Of a stretch of DNA of 64,000 nucleotides, positions 18,401 through 28,951 are shown one piece after another; positions within the stretch are counted from its first letter, which is position 1, and each line of letters starts with the position of its first letter. Source of the stretch: Todiramphus chloris collaris (Eukaryota; Chordata; Aves; Coraciiformes; Alcedinidae); the NCBI GenBank assembly GCA_025345505.1, contig JANVCC010000027.1:63951-127950 (forward strand), in the 5' to 3' direction. The notes beneath the pieces were generated by a model that searched no databases, was not told the DNA's origin, and saw only the letters and a list, made by a program, of their open reading frames with translations. Made by a program: the position numbers and the translations under genes.

Positions 18401-20419
18401 AACGGATGATGATTTCAGAGCTGAGTGGATGGTTTGTCATGAGAGTATTGTCCCTTGACCTGTACATGGGAAAGGAATTCTTATTGATATGCTCATTAAT
18501 AAAATGTCTGTGACTTTGTTTAAAGGAAGTATTGTTGCCCTTCTGCCGAGCGATTGCAAATTTCCAGCCTCTACTATTATCTTCTTACTAGGAAGTAAAT
18601 CTTTGTCCCCAGGTGTGGAATAATGGCCCAGCCTGCTGGGTACCAGGAGCGCAGGCTGATTGAGCGTGCTTCTGGAGAAAAGTTCAGATGTTGCAGCCAT
18701 GAGGCCCTTCTGCTCTCTGGGGAGATGACACCCACTGAGCTAGCGGCCGAACAGCTGAAGGAGGAGGCTGTTTGAAGATGAGACAATCCTGTTGGGGCTC
18801 ACACAACAGAAGCAAGCAGCTTTGGCACCAAGTTTGAAGGTTGTGGTGTCTTAAGGCAAGATTTTTGCCTAATTAGTGGCAAATTGAATACTGAAGTGTA
18901 CATCCCTAAATATATTAAGGAGCCTAAGGAGCCAGGTGCTCTGGCAGGCAAATGTCTAACTCTCACCCCTTAACGAGACGCCCACCAAGGTAACTTCTGA
19001 AAAGGACTTGCATAAACTTGCTACCCAGCAGGATTCATCAGAGCGGCTTCTGGAACAGGAACAGTTTGGACGTGACAAGCCCTCCCAGGGGAAGCATTTA
19101 AAGACCCCCGCCTTACCCTGAAATAGCAGCCATGCTGCACAAGAGCATCTCCCTACCTCCCCCATCGTTCCCCACAGAAGATGTTTATGACTTTTAGATT
19201 TCAAAGTCAAGAAGCTGTTTTGCTGAACCTTTCTTTTACTGCTCCTTGCCAAGGAAATAGAGTCAAATCTCGTCTACTCTATCCTCAGTCAGAATTTTGC
19301 CTCTATTTCTGACCAAAAGCACAGATGACAAAGACCAGACAAATAAGGTACAATGTAATGTAATAAATTTCAGAACTCCGTAACCAAATAAAACCCATGC
19401 CCAGATTTTAACATGTTCCAAATACTATAAAAAAAAACCTGACTCATTTGGACCTTAAGTTTTTAACATCATGATTTAAGATTTTGATACTTCCAGAGTG
19501 CACAGACACCTGTATTAGAGATGTCTTGCTCGGGTAAATCCAAGAGCAGGAAAACCCACACTAATCCACCTCAAACACAGAAATGCTGATCCCATAGTTA
19601 ATATGATACCATATTCTCTTGGAACACCACACTTTTAAAGTATCTGGTGTGCCGATGTCATTTCTTCCTAAGTTGCCTCCCCTGCTCTTGGGCAAACAGC
19701 AGGTAGAAGACCACACATGAGTTGTAGCTTGTACTATAGAAACGAAAAAGACACTTTCAGTCAAAACCGGGGCTTGTGGTGGCCACTTTGTAGATCACAA
19801 CTGAACAGTCATTTCTACCATGACAAGCATCTGCTCTGCTGCCTTTCCAAACAGCAGAGTATCACGGCTCCCCCAGCCACATCCCTAAATGCAACTGCTC
19901 CCATGTTGGGGAGGAGAAAGCTAAAGTTCCCTGCTCCCCCAGTTTAGTTTGGGATGGGCAGGAGTGGAGAAGACAAGAGCCACAGGCGAGAAAAGGAGCA
20001 GGGAGGAGGGTAAGGAATTGATTTAGGCCCTGCTGCAGGAGCACTAAAGGACCTGCCGTTCCACTCCCTGTCTTCAGGGATTCGATTTGTATGGGTTATT
20101 TTTTTGTAACTCAGTGATTTGCTCACACTGCGCTGCGCTGGCTGACACCCTGCTCCAGCCCCTCCACTCTCACACCAACACGCACAACCTGCAGTGACGC
20201 AGCCCCGTAGCACCCACATAGTTGGCTTCAGGATCCCCAAAGGGCAGGGGTCTGTACACACACAAGGATCATCCATCCACTGCATGCTCATGTCTCGAAA
20301 GTCTCTTGTGACAGGACTTGCTTCTGACAAATGCTAAAGGCGGGGATCCTGCAGAAGTCACACATCTTGCAAGTCCAGCATGCTCATGCTCCAGGGCTTC
20401 GAGTGGGATTCACAGACAC
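18401..20419. other. Intergenic sequence, nothing recognised
   Basis: This is unique-looking sequence of mixed composition. No gene, RNA or repeat was recognised by eye. ORFs here are short and carry no known motif. Confidence 0.5.
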
Positions 20420-21340
20420 ATCGCCAAAGCAAGGTTGCGGCTGGGCCCAGCCCCCGCCCGACAACGGTAACTCCCACTGTGGCCTCTGCCCCGACCAGAG
20501 GCGGCCCCGGTAACTCCCCCTCACGCCTCGGCCCCGCCCGCAGCCGGATCCAGCACCGCCCATGGACGTCCCTGGAGCCGCCCATCCCTTACCCCAGCCC
20601 CTCCCTCTCTCTGCCCCGGTCCTTCTCCTGACTGGGGCAGGCCCGGCCACCTCGGGCCGCGGTCCCGCCCTTGATCTGGCCTCGGTCCCGCCCTTGATCT
20701 GGCCTCGGTCCCGCCCATGGCCGGCCCCGGCACCACCCCGTCAGACCCCTGCCTGGGCTCCGCGCACTCGCGATGGCGGGACAACCTGCGCAGGCCTCGA
20801 CGCTGCTCGTACTGCCCCCTCAACCGTGGCTAGATGCGTAGAGTGACGCGTGCGGCCTAGGCTGGGCTATCCCCGGTCCCGTGGTCACCGCTTGCACACG
20901 GGCGGCTCTGGTGCCGCGGTACCATCTTTGAACGCAGGGTGGCAGCAGAGCCCACAGAATCGCGGCACTGCGCTCGCGCTACGGGACCCGCCGTGGCATC
21001 GCGGCACTGCTCGCGCGCCGCTCCCGCGCCGCGTTACCGCACCTCGATCGCACGTCGCAGGAGACAGCGGGGAGAAGCCGCCTTTCCCCGCTCGGGAGCC
21101 GTCCCCAGATTGCAGTGCCGACTTTAGACCGCGCGGTGGCAGCAGAGACCACGGAACACGCTCCTTCTCCGCTGGTAACGGATGCCGCGGTGTCCCCGCG
21201 CGGCATCTCTCGCCGAGCACGCTACTCCACCGGCCAGTATCGGCCTGCGGGCCGCGCCGACGTGTCCCCTTCGTGCAGGTCCTTCGGTCGCCAGATCCGC
21301 GGCTGGCCCGTGTGCCCAGTGTACACCATCCAATGATGGA
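20420..21340. other. Second CpG-rich block with internal repeats
   Basis: GC- and CpG-rich for about 0.9 kb, with many CCCGCCC boxes and a CREB-like TGACGCG near 20,843. It contains a 23-bp tandem repeat (20,660-20,717). Two dispersed pairs are also present: GGTGGCAGCAGAG (about 20,938 and 21,133) and ATCGCGGCACTGC (about 20,961 and 20,997). It has no recognised coding exon. It may be a second promoter or a GC-rich minisatellite region. Confidence 0.5.
20660..20717 (+). repeat. 23-bp tandem repeat, 2.5 copies
   Basis: Units at 20,660-20,682 and 20,683-20,705 are identical and begin CGGTCCCGCCCTTGATCTGG. A half unit follows to 20,717. Confidence 0.9.
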
Positions 21341-21888
21341 AACTGCTGTTCGTGGGGTACACGCCTTCAGAGCTCTGCCCTGTGCCCACCCCAGCCCTGG
21401 CAGTGACAGTTGTCATCCTTCTCCCTGTGAACATCCCTGTGGCATAAGCATTTCAGTCCTTGTAATCTGACTGCTTTAAAAGGCTAGCAGCGGTCTTACT
21501 CGTGCTCCCACCCCCATTCCTAAGGCAGGAGAACCTCTGCAGCAGATTCTTCACCAGCACAGTGAGCCCCAGGGATCGCTGCATCCATCTGCACGTGGCA
21601 CCAGGCCTGCGAGAGGGACAGCAGTGAGTCAACGGCTGCCAGTGAGAGATCAAAACCACCTCGAGGAAACCAGGTCCAGGGGGCTGATCTGCAGACACAG
21701 GGCACTCTGGTCAGCCTTGGGCTGGGATGTATTGGCTGCGCCTTTCCTCACCTCCGTGCCATCCACACTGTGGTCTCCTGAGCTGCAGATGCACAAGGCC
21801 TCTTGTGCAGGGCTGGCCACTGACACAAGAGACATTGCACCATGTCACTCAGCGCCCTGCCCTCCAGCATGCCAAGGCATTGTACGTG
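21341..21888. other. Intergenic sequence, nothing recognised
   Basis: Ordinary-looking sequence between the GC-rich block and the solo LTR. No motif or gene was recognised. Confidence 0.5.
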
Positions 21889-22640
21889 TGTTGGGGTTTT
21901 GGGAAGTTATTCTGTTTTCCTTCTTCTCTTAAAGAATTTTTCCATACTTGTTTGTCAGGGAGGTTAATGGCCGTACTTAAAAGACACAAATGGACCTGGC
22001 CACAGGGGGAGGGGTCCAGCCAGCCGAATAAAGGGGGTTGGGTGGAGCCCCTGGGGCTCTCACTTGTTTTGCTCCCTGCATTCGAGGAGGAGAAGCTGCT
22101 TTCGTGGTGCAGAGACCTCATCCCCGCTGCGTCTCCTGCTCTCCCTGCTGCATCTCCTGCTCTCCCTGCTGCCTACCGAGGATCCTCTGGACACCGGGAA
22201 CAGGTTGGAGAGAGGTCGTCCCTGCTTTTCGTCTCCTGTTTTTCCTCCTACCCCTGCTGTCTCCCGAGGATCCTGCTGGACACCGGGATCGGCTGCCCAG
22301 GGGGTTCGTGACGCGGGCTTTCTGTCGGCCATTGCCACGTGGGGACTGAGCTGGCTCCGGACCGGCGGGGAGACCATCGCGCCCTCCCTGCTCCCCGGGA
22401 GCCCCCGAGAGGTTGGCACTGGGTTCCCTGTGCTGTTTTCCTGTTACTGCCGTAGTTAGTGTTGTTTGTTTGTCCTGTTATATATATTTAGTAAAGAACT
22501 GTTATTCCTATTCCTCATATTTTTGCCTGAAAGCCCCTTAATTTAAAATTACAAGCATTGGGAGGGGAGGGGGTTGCATTTCCATTCCAAGGGGGGACTC
22601 CTGCCTTCCTTGGCAGACACCTGTCTTTCAAACCAAGACA
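21889..22640 (+). mobile_element. Solo LTR of family A
   Basis: This full-length copy (752 bp) has TGTTGGGG...AAGACA ends and no internal retroviral sequence on either side. It has two copies of the 21-bp unit, like the 5' LTR of element A. Flanks are TACGTG and ACGTTG: similar but not a clean duplication. Solo LTRs arise by recombination between the two LTRs of a provirus. Confidence 0.9.
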
Positions 22641-22822
22641 ACGTTGTGATAAACTGTGAATTGTTTGTTCATCAAACTTTGTACCAATTGCTTAAGCTGG
22701 TTTGCTCTAATAAAAGCACCAAGTCAGGTATGGAAAGGTACCAAATGTATTCTGCTATACTGGGGACTCGGCCCTCCAGGACATCATCCCTGCTCCCACC
22801 AGATACAGGCCTGGCCAAGGCC

Positions 22823-23385
22823 TGAGTTGTAAATGTCATCATAGATCCTAGCCTAGTAGCCTTGTAAACTGTAGCTTGTTTTACATAACTGTAAACTGTG
22901 TCTTGTCTTACATAGTTGTAAGTTGTGTTTTGTCTCCCATAGCCTTGAAAGTTATCAAGGTTCTCCTAAATCCTGTAGCCTGTCTTGTGTAGTTGTGGTC
23001 TTTGTAGATAAGGGAACTAAGTCCCAGACAGGAAGATAGAAGACAGGAGGCAGGAGAGCCTACCTGCAGATAAGCCAGATCACATCAACCCTCTGGTTCC
23101 TGACTCATCATTTTGAGACAAAAGGTGACAAGTGCCAAAGGGAGGAGACCCCTGATAATGAGTTCCTGGACCTGATTATAATAATCCAACCCCACAGAAT
23201 GAATATGTAGTTAATGCTGTTGGATATGCATGATTTAGTGTAATAAATGCCTGCTTACTTGACATCGTGTTGTGCGTGCTGGTGGAGCGCAGACTCCCCG
23301 CGTACCCAGCGCTGCTTGCTCATTCCCCATCACTAATAAATTCTTATTTTTCTATTTAAAGACTATTTTGGTCTCATTTATAACA
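22823..23385 (+). mobile_element. Solo LTR of family B, + orientation
   Basis: Compared with the reverse complement of the B1 LTR, this copy shares several blocks in order. They are GATAAGGGAA, CTGACTCATCA, GAGACAAAAGGTGA, GATAATGAGTTCC, ATAATCCAA-CCCA, ATGAATATGTA and GTGTAATAAAT. AATAAA lies at 23242-23247. Ends are TGAGTTGTAAATG and TTATAACA. It is diverged from the other two loci, notably at the 3' end, so it is probably an older or different subfamily. No primer site follows, and no flanking duplication is evident. Confidence 0.75.
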
Positions 23386-24325
23386 ACGTGAAACAGGGAA
23401 AACAAGGAGGCAGGATGGTGGTCTATTAGAGGGCCACAGCAGATGACCAAAGAGCTGTAGAAGTTCCATCTGCACTGTGTACAGCAACGTAGCTCTGCAC
23501 TCCTTGCCCCCAAACACTTTGCTGCCTGCAGCAGACATTACTTGGGAGACTGGAAGGACAGCTCCACTCCTTTACCTGGCTAAATTGTCTCCTTAATCAC
23601 TTCCACTCTCAAAGTCTTCTTTTCAGACCTGCCCCTCTAAGTACCTTGTGGCGTGTGAGCCATCTGCAGCTAGGAGCGCAGCTGAAATACAGTTCTGTGA
23701 GAAATCTGCTGTCATCTTGCTTTGGAGTCCAAAGGCTTTTACAGCCTGAGCCCTCAATTGCTTTGGCTGGTAGCAGGTCTGCAAGGCAAGAAATCTACCC
23801 CACCGAGCAAAGCAGTGGACCAAGAAATCTACCCCACCAAGCAAAGCAGTGGACAAATCACTGTGCCCAGTGACACACAACTGTCTGTGACCAACACCCT
23901 TTCAGAAGCAGAGGGGTGACAGGATGGTTGGAACAGAGGTAAGTGGGGGCACTGGAGACATGAGAAGGGAGGGCGAGGGATGTGGCATCATATCAGGGGA
24001 GAACTTTGCACGGGGGAGAGGTTTCAGTGCAAAGCCTTTGAGAGGGCACAGATACATGCCAAGGGGAACAGAGTGGGGGGAAGAGACGGACACGAAGTGG
24101 AGGTAGGGGGGCAATGGAGAGGGACAGATGGGGTATGTGTGGATAAAAAGGTTCATCATGGGGGAGAACGTGTGTGGGAGTGACCTACACTAGAGGGTTC
24201 ACCTGGAATAATCCACAGCAGATAACTCACCTGGGATAACCCACCAAAGATACGCTGTTCCAGAGAACTGACCTGCTCTGGATCATCACAATAGAGAGGG
24301 TTTTCTTTGCATTTTAGAAACATCA
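23386..24325. other. Intergenic sequence with one tandem duplication
   Basis: No gene was recognised. The right half (23,920-24,180) is purine-rich. The only clear structure is the 34-bp duplication listed separately. Confidence 0.5.
23787..23854 (+). repeat. 34-bp tandem duplication
   Basis: The units at 23,787-23,820 and 23,821-23,854 both begin CAAGAAATCTACCCCACC and differ at one base (G/A). The near-identity implies a recent event. Confidence 0.92.
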
Positions 24326-24575
24326 TATAGTGTAGACGTTTACACTTATGTATCTATTTACACACACACAGAGGTACAGAATATACATACAGTTTATTTT
24401 CTCTATTTATGCTGATAAATAACACCAGTTTAGACATCTGTTTACACTGTTATGTCTATTTAGACTGCCTGTTTAGATTTATTAAATAGAATATCAATTT
24501 ACACTTATATATCTATTTACACTTCAATCTAGACTTAAATATTAACACTCACTATATAGAACACCTATTTAGACT
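24326..24575. repeat. Degenerate TATTTAGACTTA minisatellite, left part
   Basis: The words CTATTTACAC, CTATTTAGAC, TTAGACATC, GTTTACAC and TATTTAGACTTAC recur at irregular spacing of about 12-30 bp. The same words resume beyond the LTR at 25,217, so the array was split by that insertion. Confidence 0.7.
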
Positions 24576-25216
24576 TACCACGGTTCAGAGTCAGGGCAGC
24601 CTGCTAGACCTGTAACAGATGCTCTCTGTTAACCCCCCCTCCCTCCCCAGAGGGGAAGAGAAAGAGAATAAGGGAGAGAGACTCAGTGATTAGAAAAGGA
24701 AACTAGAACAGCTTTAATGAAAGTAATAATAAAATGGAATATATACAAATATATACAAATAGCACGAGGTGGGAACTGGATTCAGGAGATGAATTCTGGA
24801 ATTGGATTCAGGAACACACAGCTTGGGTTCAAAGGCAGAACCGATGGAGACATCCTCAAATGCCAGCCACGGAAGATGAAGACTTGACCGCTGTGGTCCC
24901 TCAGCTTCATGCCAGTTGTGACGTACGCGGGCCAGGATCCCTCACCAGTCAGTTTGGGGTCACCTGTCCCGGCCACACCTTCCCACAGGCCCCGCCTTTT
25001 ACTTTCCACACCCCCAGATCTTGCGGCACATGAGGTCCAGCAGCGGCCCCGGTCCGCACCCCAATCCTTGGTACAGACTCTGAATGTGGGACGTTACCAC
25101 TGCCTGGAGCTGCCACAACAGCTGCTGACATCATATGGTACAGTGAGTGGGAAGAACCGAGCCGAAAAGTAAAATCACTGAACAGAATTCTTTCTGTTCT
25201 CACTCAAACCAGGACA
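24576..25216 (-). mobile_element. LTR of family D (solo, antisense)
   Basis: This shares long blocks with 53,669-54,451. Examples are AACAGATGCTCTCTGTTAAC, CTCCCTCCCC, AATAAGGGAGAGAGACT, TTAGAAAAGGAAACTAGAAC and a right end CTCAAACCAGGACA. In sense orientation it begins TGTCCTGGTTTGAG, a common start of avian LTRs. The left end is mutated (TACCACGG instead of TGTCACGG). No internal viral sequence adjoins it. Confidence 0.8.
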
Positions 25217-25384
25217 ACCAGCTATCTGTTTACTTATGTATTTTGAAACTCATATCTTTTTAGGCTTAACTATTTAGACTTGCCTATCGACTTACGATTA
25301 TATCTCTTTAGACTTAGTTGTCTATTTACACTTACCAATAATCTCTATTTAGCTTACATAGAATAGTCACTTGGACTTACTATG
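25217..25384. repeat. Degenerate TATTTAGACTTA minisatellite, right part
   Basis: This continues the array of 24,326-24,575 with ACTATTTAGACTTGCC, CTCTTTAGACTTAG, CTATTTACACTTACC and CTATTTAGCTTAC. Unit length is irregular, near 25-30 bp. Confidence 0.7.
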
Positions 25385-27985
25385 CAACACACAGTGACAC
25401 ACGCTGCATCATCCCACTCCAGTGATCTTGGGATGCCTCAAATGACATCATCACCCCCCCTTTTTATTCACCCCAAAAAAAAGGCACAAAATGAGGAGAA
25501 GTGCCCCAACCATCAGCTTGATAATTTTATACTGACATTTACATATGTACAGGCCCCCACCCCACCAAAAAGGGGAGCTCTGAAAGAAAAATTAAGAGGG
25601 GGCATCCCCCCAAATGGTTGCAGCCCTCCCAGCCCTTGTCACACAGGCTGGTGGCTGCCCCATGGCACTGGGGGGGAACGTGCCAGAGGATGGTGCCACA
25701 TCTGTCGCTCAGCCTCTGCTCCCAATGTTTCCTCTCTGTTCCCAGGCCAGGATGTGCTCCGCAGGGAGACAAATATCTCTGGCCACTGTTGTCTCTGAAC
25801 TTTCCCCACTAGACAGCCTTTGTTGTGGGCACCCACTTGAGACAGAGCTGGGAGCCTACAGACACAGGGCTGGCTCCTTGCGCTGAGGACACTGAATGAC
25901 CGGCAGAGAAACCAGGGCCGGGGGGCAGTGACTGAGCATCACCTCTGGATGCTGATGGCAATGCATCTCAAAAACAAACTCCCCCAAAATTCCAGGTCAG
26001 CACATACTGAAAAAGCAAAACAGAAAAAAAGCAGAGGAATTCACTCAGAATAAGGGACAGGAGAGTAGCAGAGCTAAAGGAGCATTCTAGGGAAACAGGT
26101 GAGCTCAAAATACAACACTTCCTTTAAATCAGGAGTAGTTTGAACACTGAAAAATCAATATAAGGACTAATGAACAGTATTTTTAACACCCCCTCGGCAT
26201 ACAAGTAAACATTCTTGCTACAGCGCTGTGGCACAGAGAGAACCCTGTGAGGCTGCAGGATGAGGCTGCACTGGAACCAGAATCTGCACTGATGGATACC
26301 CTGCAACAGCTACAGCCCATGAGCTGCTGCTGCACCTCTCCTTGGCCTGGTCAGCGATGCTGAGAGTGGAGGGTAAAACTTAAAAAAAATAAGGGACATA
26401 TCTCAGTAATGCACTTGATACTAAAAAGGTGTGTGTAGGCTTATATGCATCCAATAAAAGTACTATAAAAGTATTTCGTTTTCCATTTGAGTTAACTTGC
26501 ACAGCTGTGAATTGATACCATGAAAGGACCTCCCTCCAAAATACACCATCATCATTTTACCAGGGGAATTTTCATGCATCATGTGCTTGGGAGGCACACC
26601 TGGACAGCCACACCGTCCCGGCGAGATGCCACGGACCTGCCAGGGAAACACGCCATTGACAGAGAGGCAGAAATCCAGAGCTTCAGAGCACTCCATCAAA
26701 AGACAGCAAAAAAACCCTATAAAATTCCATTGCCTCTCTTTTTAAACATTTAGAACAAATGCCTAGCTGCTTAAGCACAGCTAAGAAAGTGTATGCTACA
26801 GCTATTTGGCAGTTATAGCTTAAACAGTGCAAGTTGGTTTGTGAATTGTACAATTTAAACTTTGTTAAAACAAGTCCCACTGATTCTCTGACCCTGGACA
26901 GCAGCCCACATTTCTCCAGTGCTCCTCCTGCCTCTTCCGTCGCCCTTTGTCATGCAGCTTGTAGCTCAGTGTCCAAAAAACCCAACCAAACCGGCTAAAG
27001 CAAGGCACGTGGGTGCTTGACAAGACCCAAAGTCTGTCTTCTTTTGCATACGCCTTCTAACTACAGCTAAAAAAGGACACCCAGCTCTTGAGCTGCAGGT
27101 GTACAAGCTAAGGCACATTCACGATTCAACCCACCTGACTACTGCACAACCTGCTGCTGCCAGAAGGCCAGAGTTCCACCTCTGGCACCTGCAAAACACA
27201 GTCACTGGAACTGCTTACCCAGAGATGGGCAGCACGGTCTTTACCAAAAGAATCTGAGAAGATCAATGTTATTTCTACCAATGTATTTCTTATTATTTTA
27301 ATAAGAATATGTTTCTTACATTTGTAAAATTGTCTGGAAAAAAAACCCCAACCATGCTTCAAGAACAGGAAATAGTATTTCAGTTTCAACTTGTAAGAAT
27401 GTCTTCCAGGTTCCTGGATTTCACTGAGATACGGCATGTGATAATGAACAGTAAAGAGAAGAAGATGGTCTTGTAAGCCCAGCAGGATTTTGTGTCTCAG
27501 TTTATGAACGGCTCTGGGGATCAAGTACTGGTAGAACAAGTAGCCTCAAGGAGAAGCCCGCATGGAGGCAGCAGAGAGAGTGGCACCCAGGAGGGGAAGG
27601 AACATGGGGCTGGTGGGGTGATGGAGGAGCAGTTCACTGCAGCCTGGATGTGGGGACTGAGTGTCGTGTTCAGGCTGTTAGAAACGCTGATGAATTTTCA
27701 GTCCAGTTAGCATCACCAGGTTTGTTTGCTTGTGAAACAGGTTTCAGCCATATGTGAAGTGTGATGGTTTATGGAAACTGTAGCATGTTGCTGCTGGCAA
27801 TCCTCCTGTATCCTGTGACAGAGATGTCAGCAGTTGTTAGCTAGGAGAGACTTAAGTACTTCACTTTTGCAGAAGCAAATGAATAGGCCAGAGAATGTGG
27901 TTTACCTTCCCGTTGTCCATTTACTGATTTACAGACCACGTGTCTTAGTTCTAATCAGAGGCAGTGAAAAAATCACCCAAAGACT
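25385..27985. other. Intergenic sequence, nothing recognised
   Basis: About 2.6 kb of mixed sequence with no recognised gene, RNA gene or repeat family. Small ORFs on both strands lack known motifs. Confidence 0.5.
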
Positions 27986-27988
27986 AGC

Positions 27989-28012
27989 AAAAAAAAAAAA
28001 AAAAAAAAACCA

Positions 28013-28045
<33 letters not shown>
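27989..28045 (+). repeat. Two poly(A) runs (A21 and A30)
   Basis: A runs at 27,989-28,009 and 28,016-28,045 are separated by CCATAT. They could be the tail of an old retrocopy or simple A-rich slippage. No element body was recognised to the left. Confidence 0.85.
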
Positions 28046-28047
<2 letters not shown>

Positions 28048-28587
28048 GATTTTTAAAAATCATTGAGGAAACATACAGCTCTTCTTTTCAATATGAGAAA
28101 TTACAGATTTAATTTTTATGCTTTCCATCTGCTTCTACTACTTTGATCTTAAGCGAACTTCAAAGCAATTAACAGATTAGGCTTGCGAAGCAGTAAGCAA
28201 GTAGGCAAGGGCGAATTGTCTTGCAGCGGGAGTTTCTGGATGCTCTGTGGAACGCGGGACCGCGTTTGCTCGCGGCGTGCGCCGAGGGGCCGAGCGCTGG
28301 GGCACCGACACCCGTCACCCGATCTGGAAGGTCGGGCAGATCGGCAGTGCCCATCCGGCAGTTTACTGACGCGTTGCTCCGATTTCAGACCGGCGTCCTG
28401 GGGGCAGAGTGCCGGGCCTCGCCAGGAGTGGACGGGGCTTTCCCGTGGCTCTCGGGAGGAAACAGGGCTGGCCCCGCTGGCTCCGGCCCTCCGCACACCC
28501 AACCTGGCGCCGCCGGGGCCGCCACGGCGGCTGCCCCCTGCCGGGCGCTCGGCGGCCGGCTCCTCCCCGCCCAGTCCCCGCCCTCTC

Positions 28588-28601
28588 GTTGCCCGGGGAA
28601 C
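28588..28601 (+). promoter_or_regulatory. RFX X-box-like site
   Basis: GTTGCCCGGGGAAC fits the X-box pattern RYYNYY-N2-RRNRAC at every position. It lies 96 bp upstream of the DNER ATG. RFX factors act in ciliated, neuronal and hair cells; a role here is inference. Confidence 0.45.
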
Positions 28602-28696
28602 GCGGGTTGGGAGCAGCCGGGCGGCCGCTGCCTCCATCCCTTCCTTCCCTCGCCACCGGCGCCCGCATCGGAGCGGCACCCGGACACTCCGCCGCC

Positions 28697-28951
28697 ATGC
28701 CCACAGCCGTCCCGCTCCTCTTCCTCCTGCTCGCCCTGGCCCAGCGCCGCTCCTGCCTTCCCGGGCCGGCCACCGCCGCGCTCCCCGATCGCGACCCCTG
28801 CCTCAGCCAGCCCTGCCGCAACAACGGCACCTGCTCGCCGGTGCCGGCCCGGGGCCCCGCCGCGCCCCGCCGCCTCCAGCTGCTCCCACTCCAGCCTCCG
28901 GCCGCCTACAGCTGCGCTTGCCCCGTGGGGGTCACCGGCAGCTCCTGCCAG
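28697..28951 (+). CDS. DNER: DNER exon 1: signal peptide and first EGF-like domain
   Basis: DNER is a single-pass neuronal membrane protein with EGF repeats, reported as a Notch ligand active in Purkinje cells and glia. ATG 28697 has a strong Kozak context (GCCGCCATG). Residues 1-20 form a signal peptide with a Leu-rich core. An EGF-like domain follows with Cys at 35, 40, 46, 73, 75 and 84. The unusually long loop between the third and fourth Cys (26 residues, Pro/Arg-rich) is a DNER trait. There is an NGT N-glycosylation site at 43. The exon encodes exactly 85 residues and ends CAG|GTAAGA, in phase 0. Identity is set jointly with exon 2, whose SDPCASNPCHHGNC is almost the mammalian sequence. 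Confidence 0.9.

Noticed and set aside
21883..22646. Target-site duplication ACGTG/ACGTT around the solo A LTR
   Set aside because: Only four or five bases match, with an offset; too weak to claim.
18241..28180. 3' end of a neighbouring gene such as TRIP12, which lies next to DNER in mammals
   Set aside because: No exon with HECT-type or other TRIP12-like motifs was seen; the region is repeats and unrecognised sequence. It may lie beyond the left edge.
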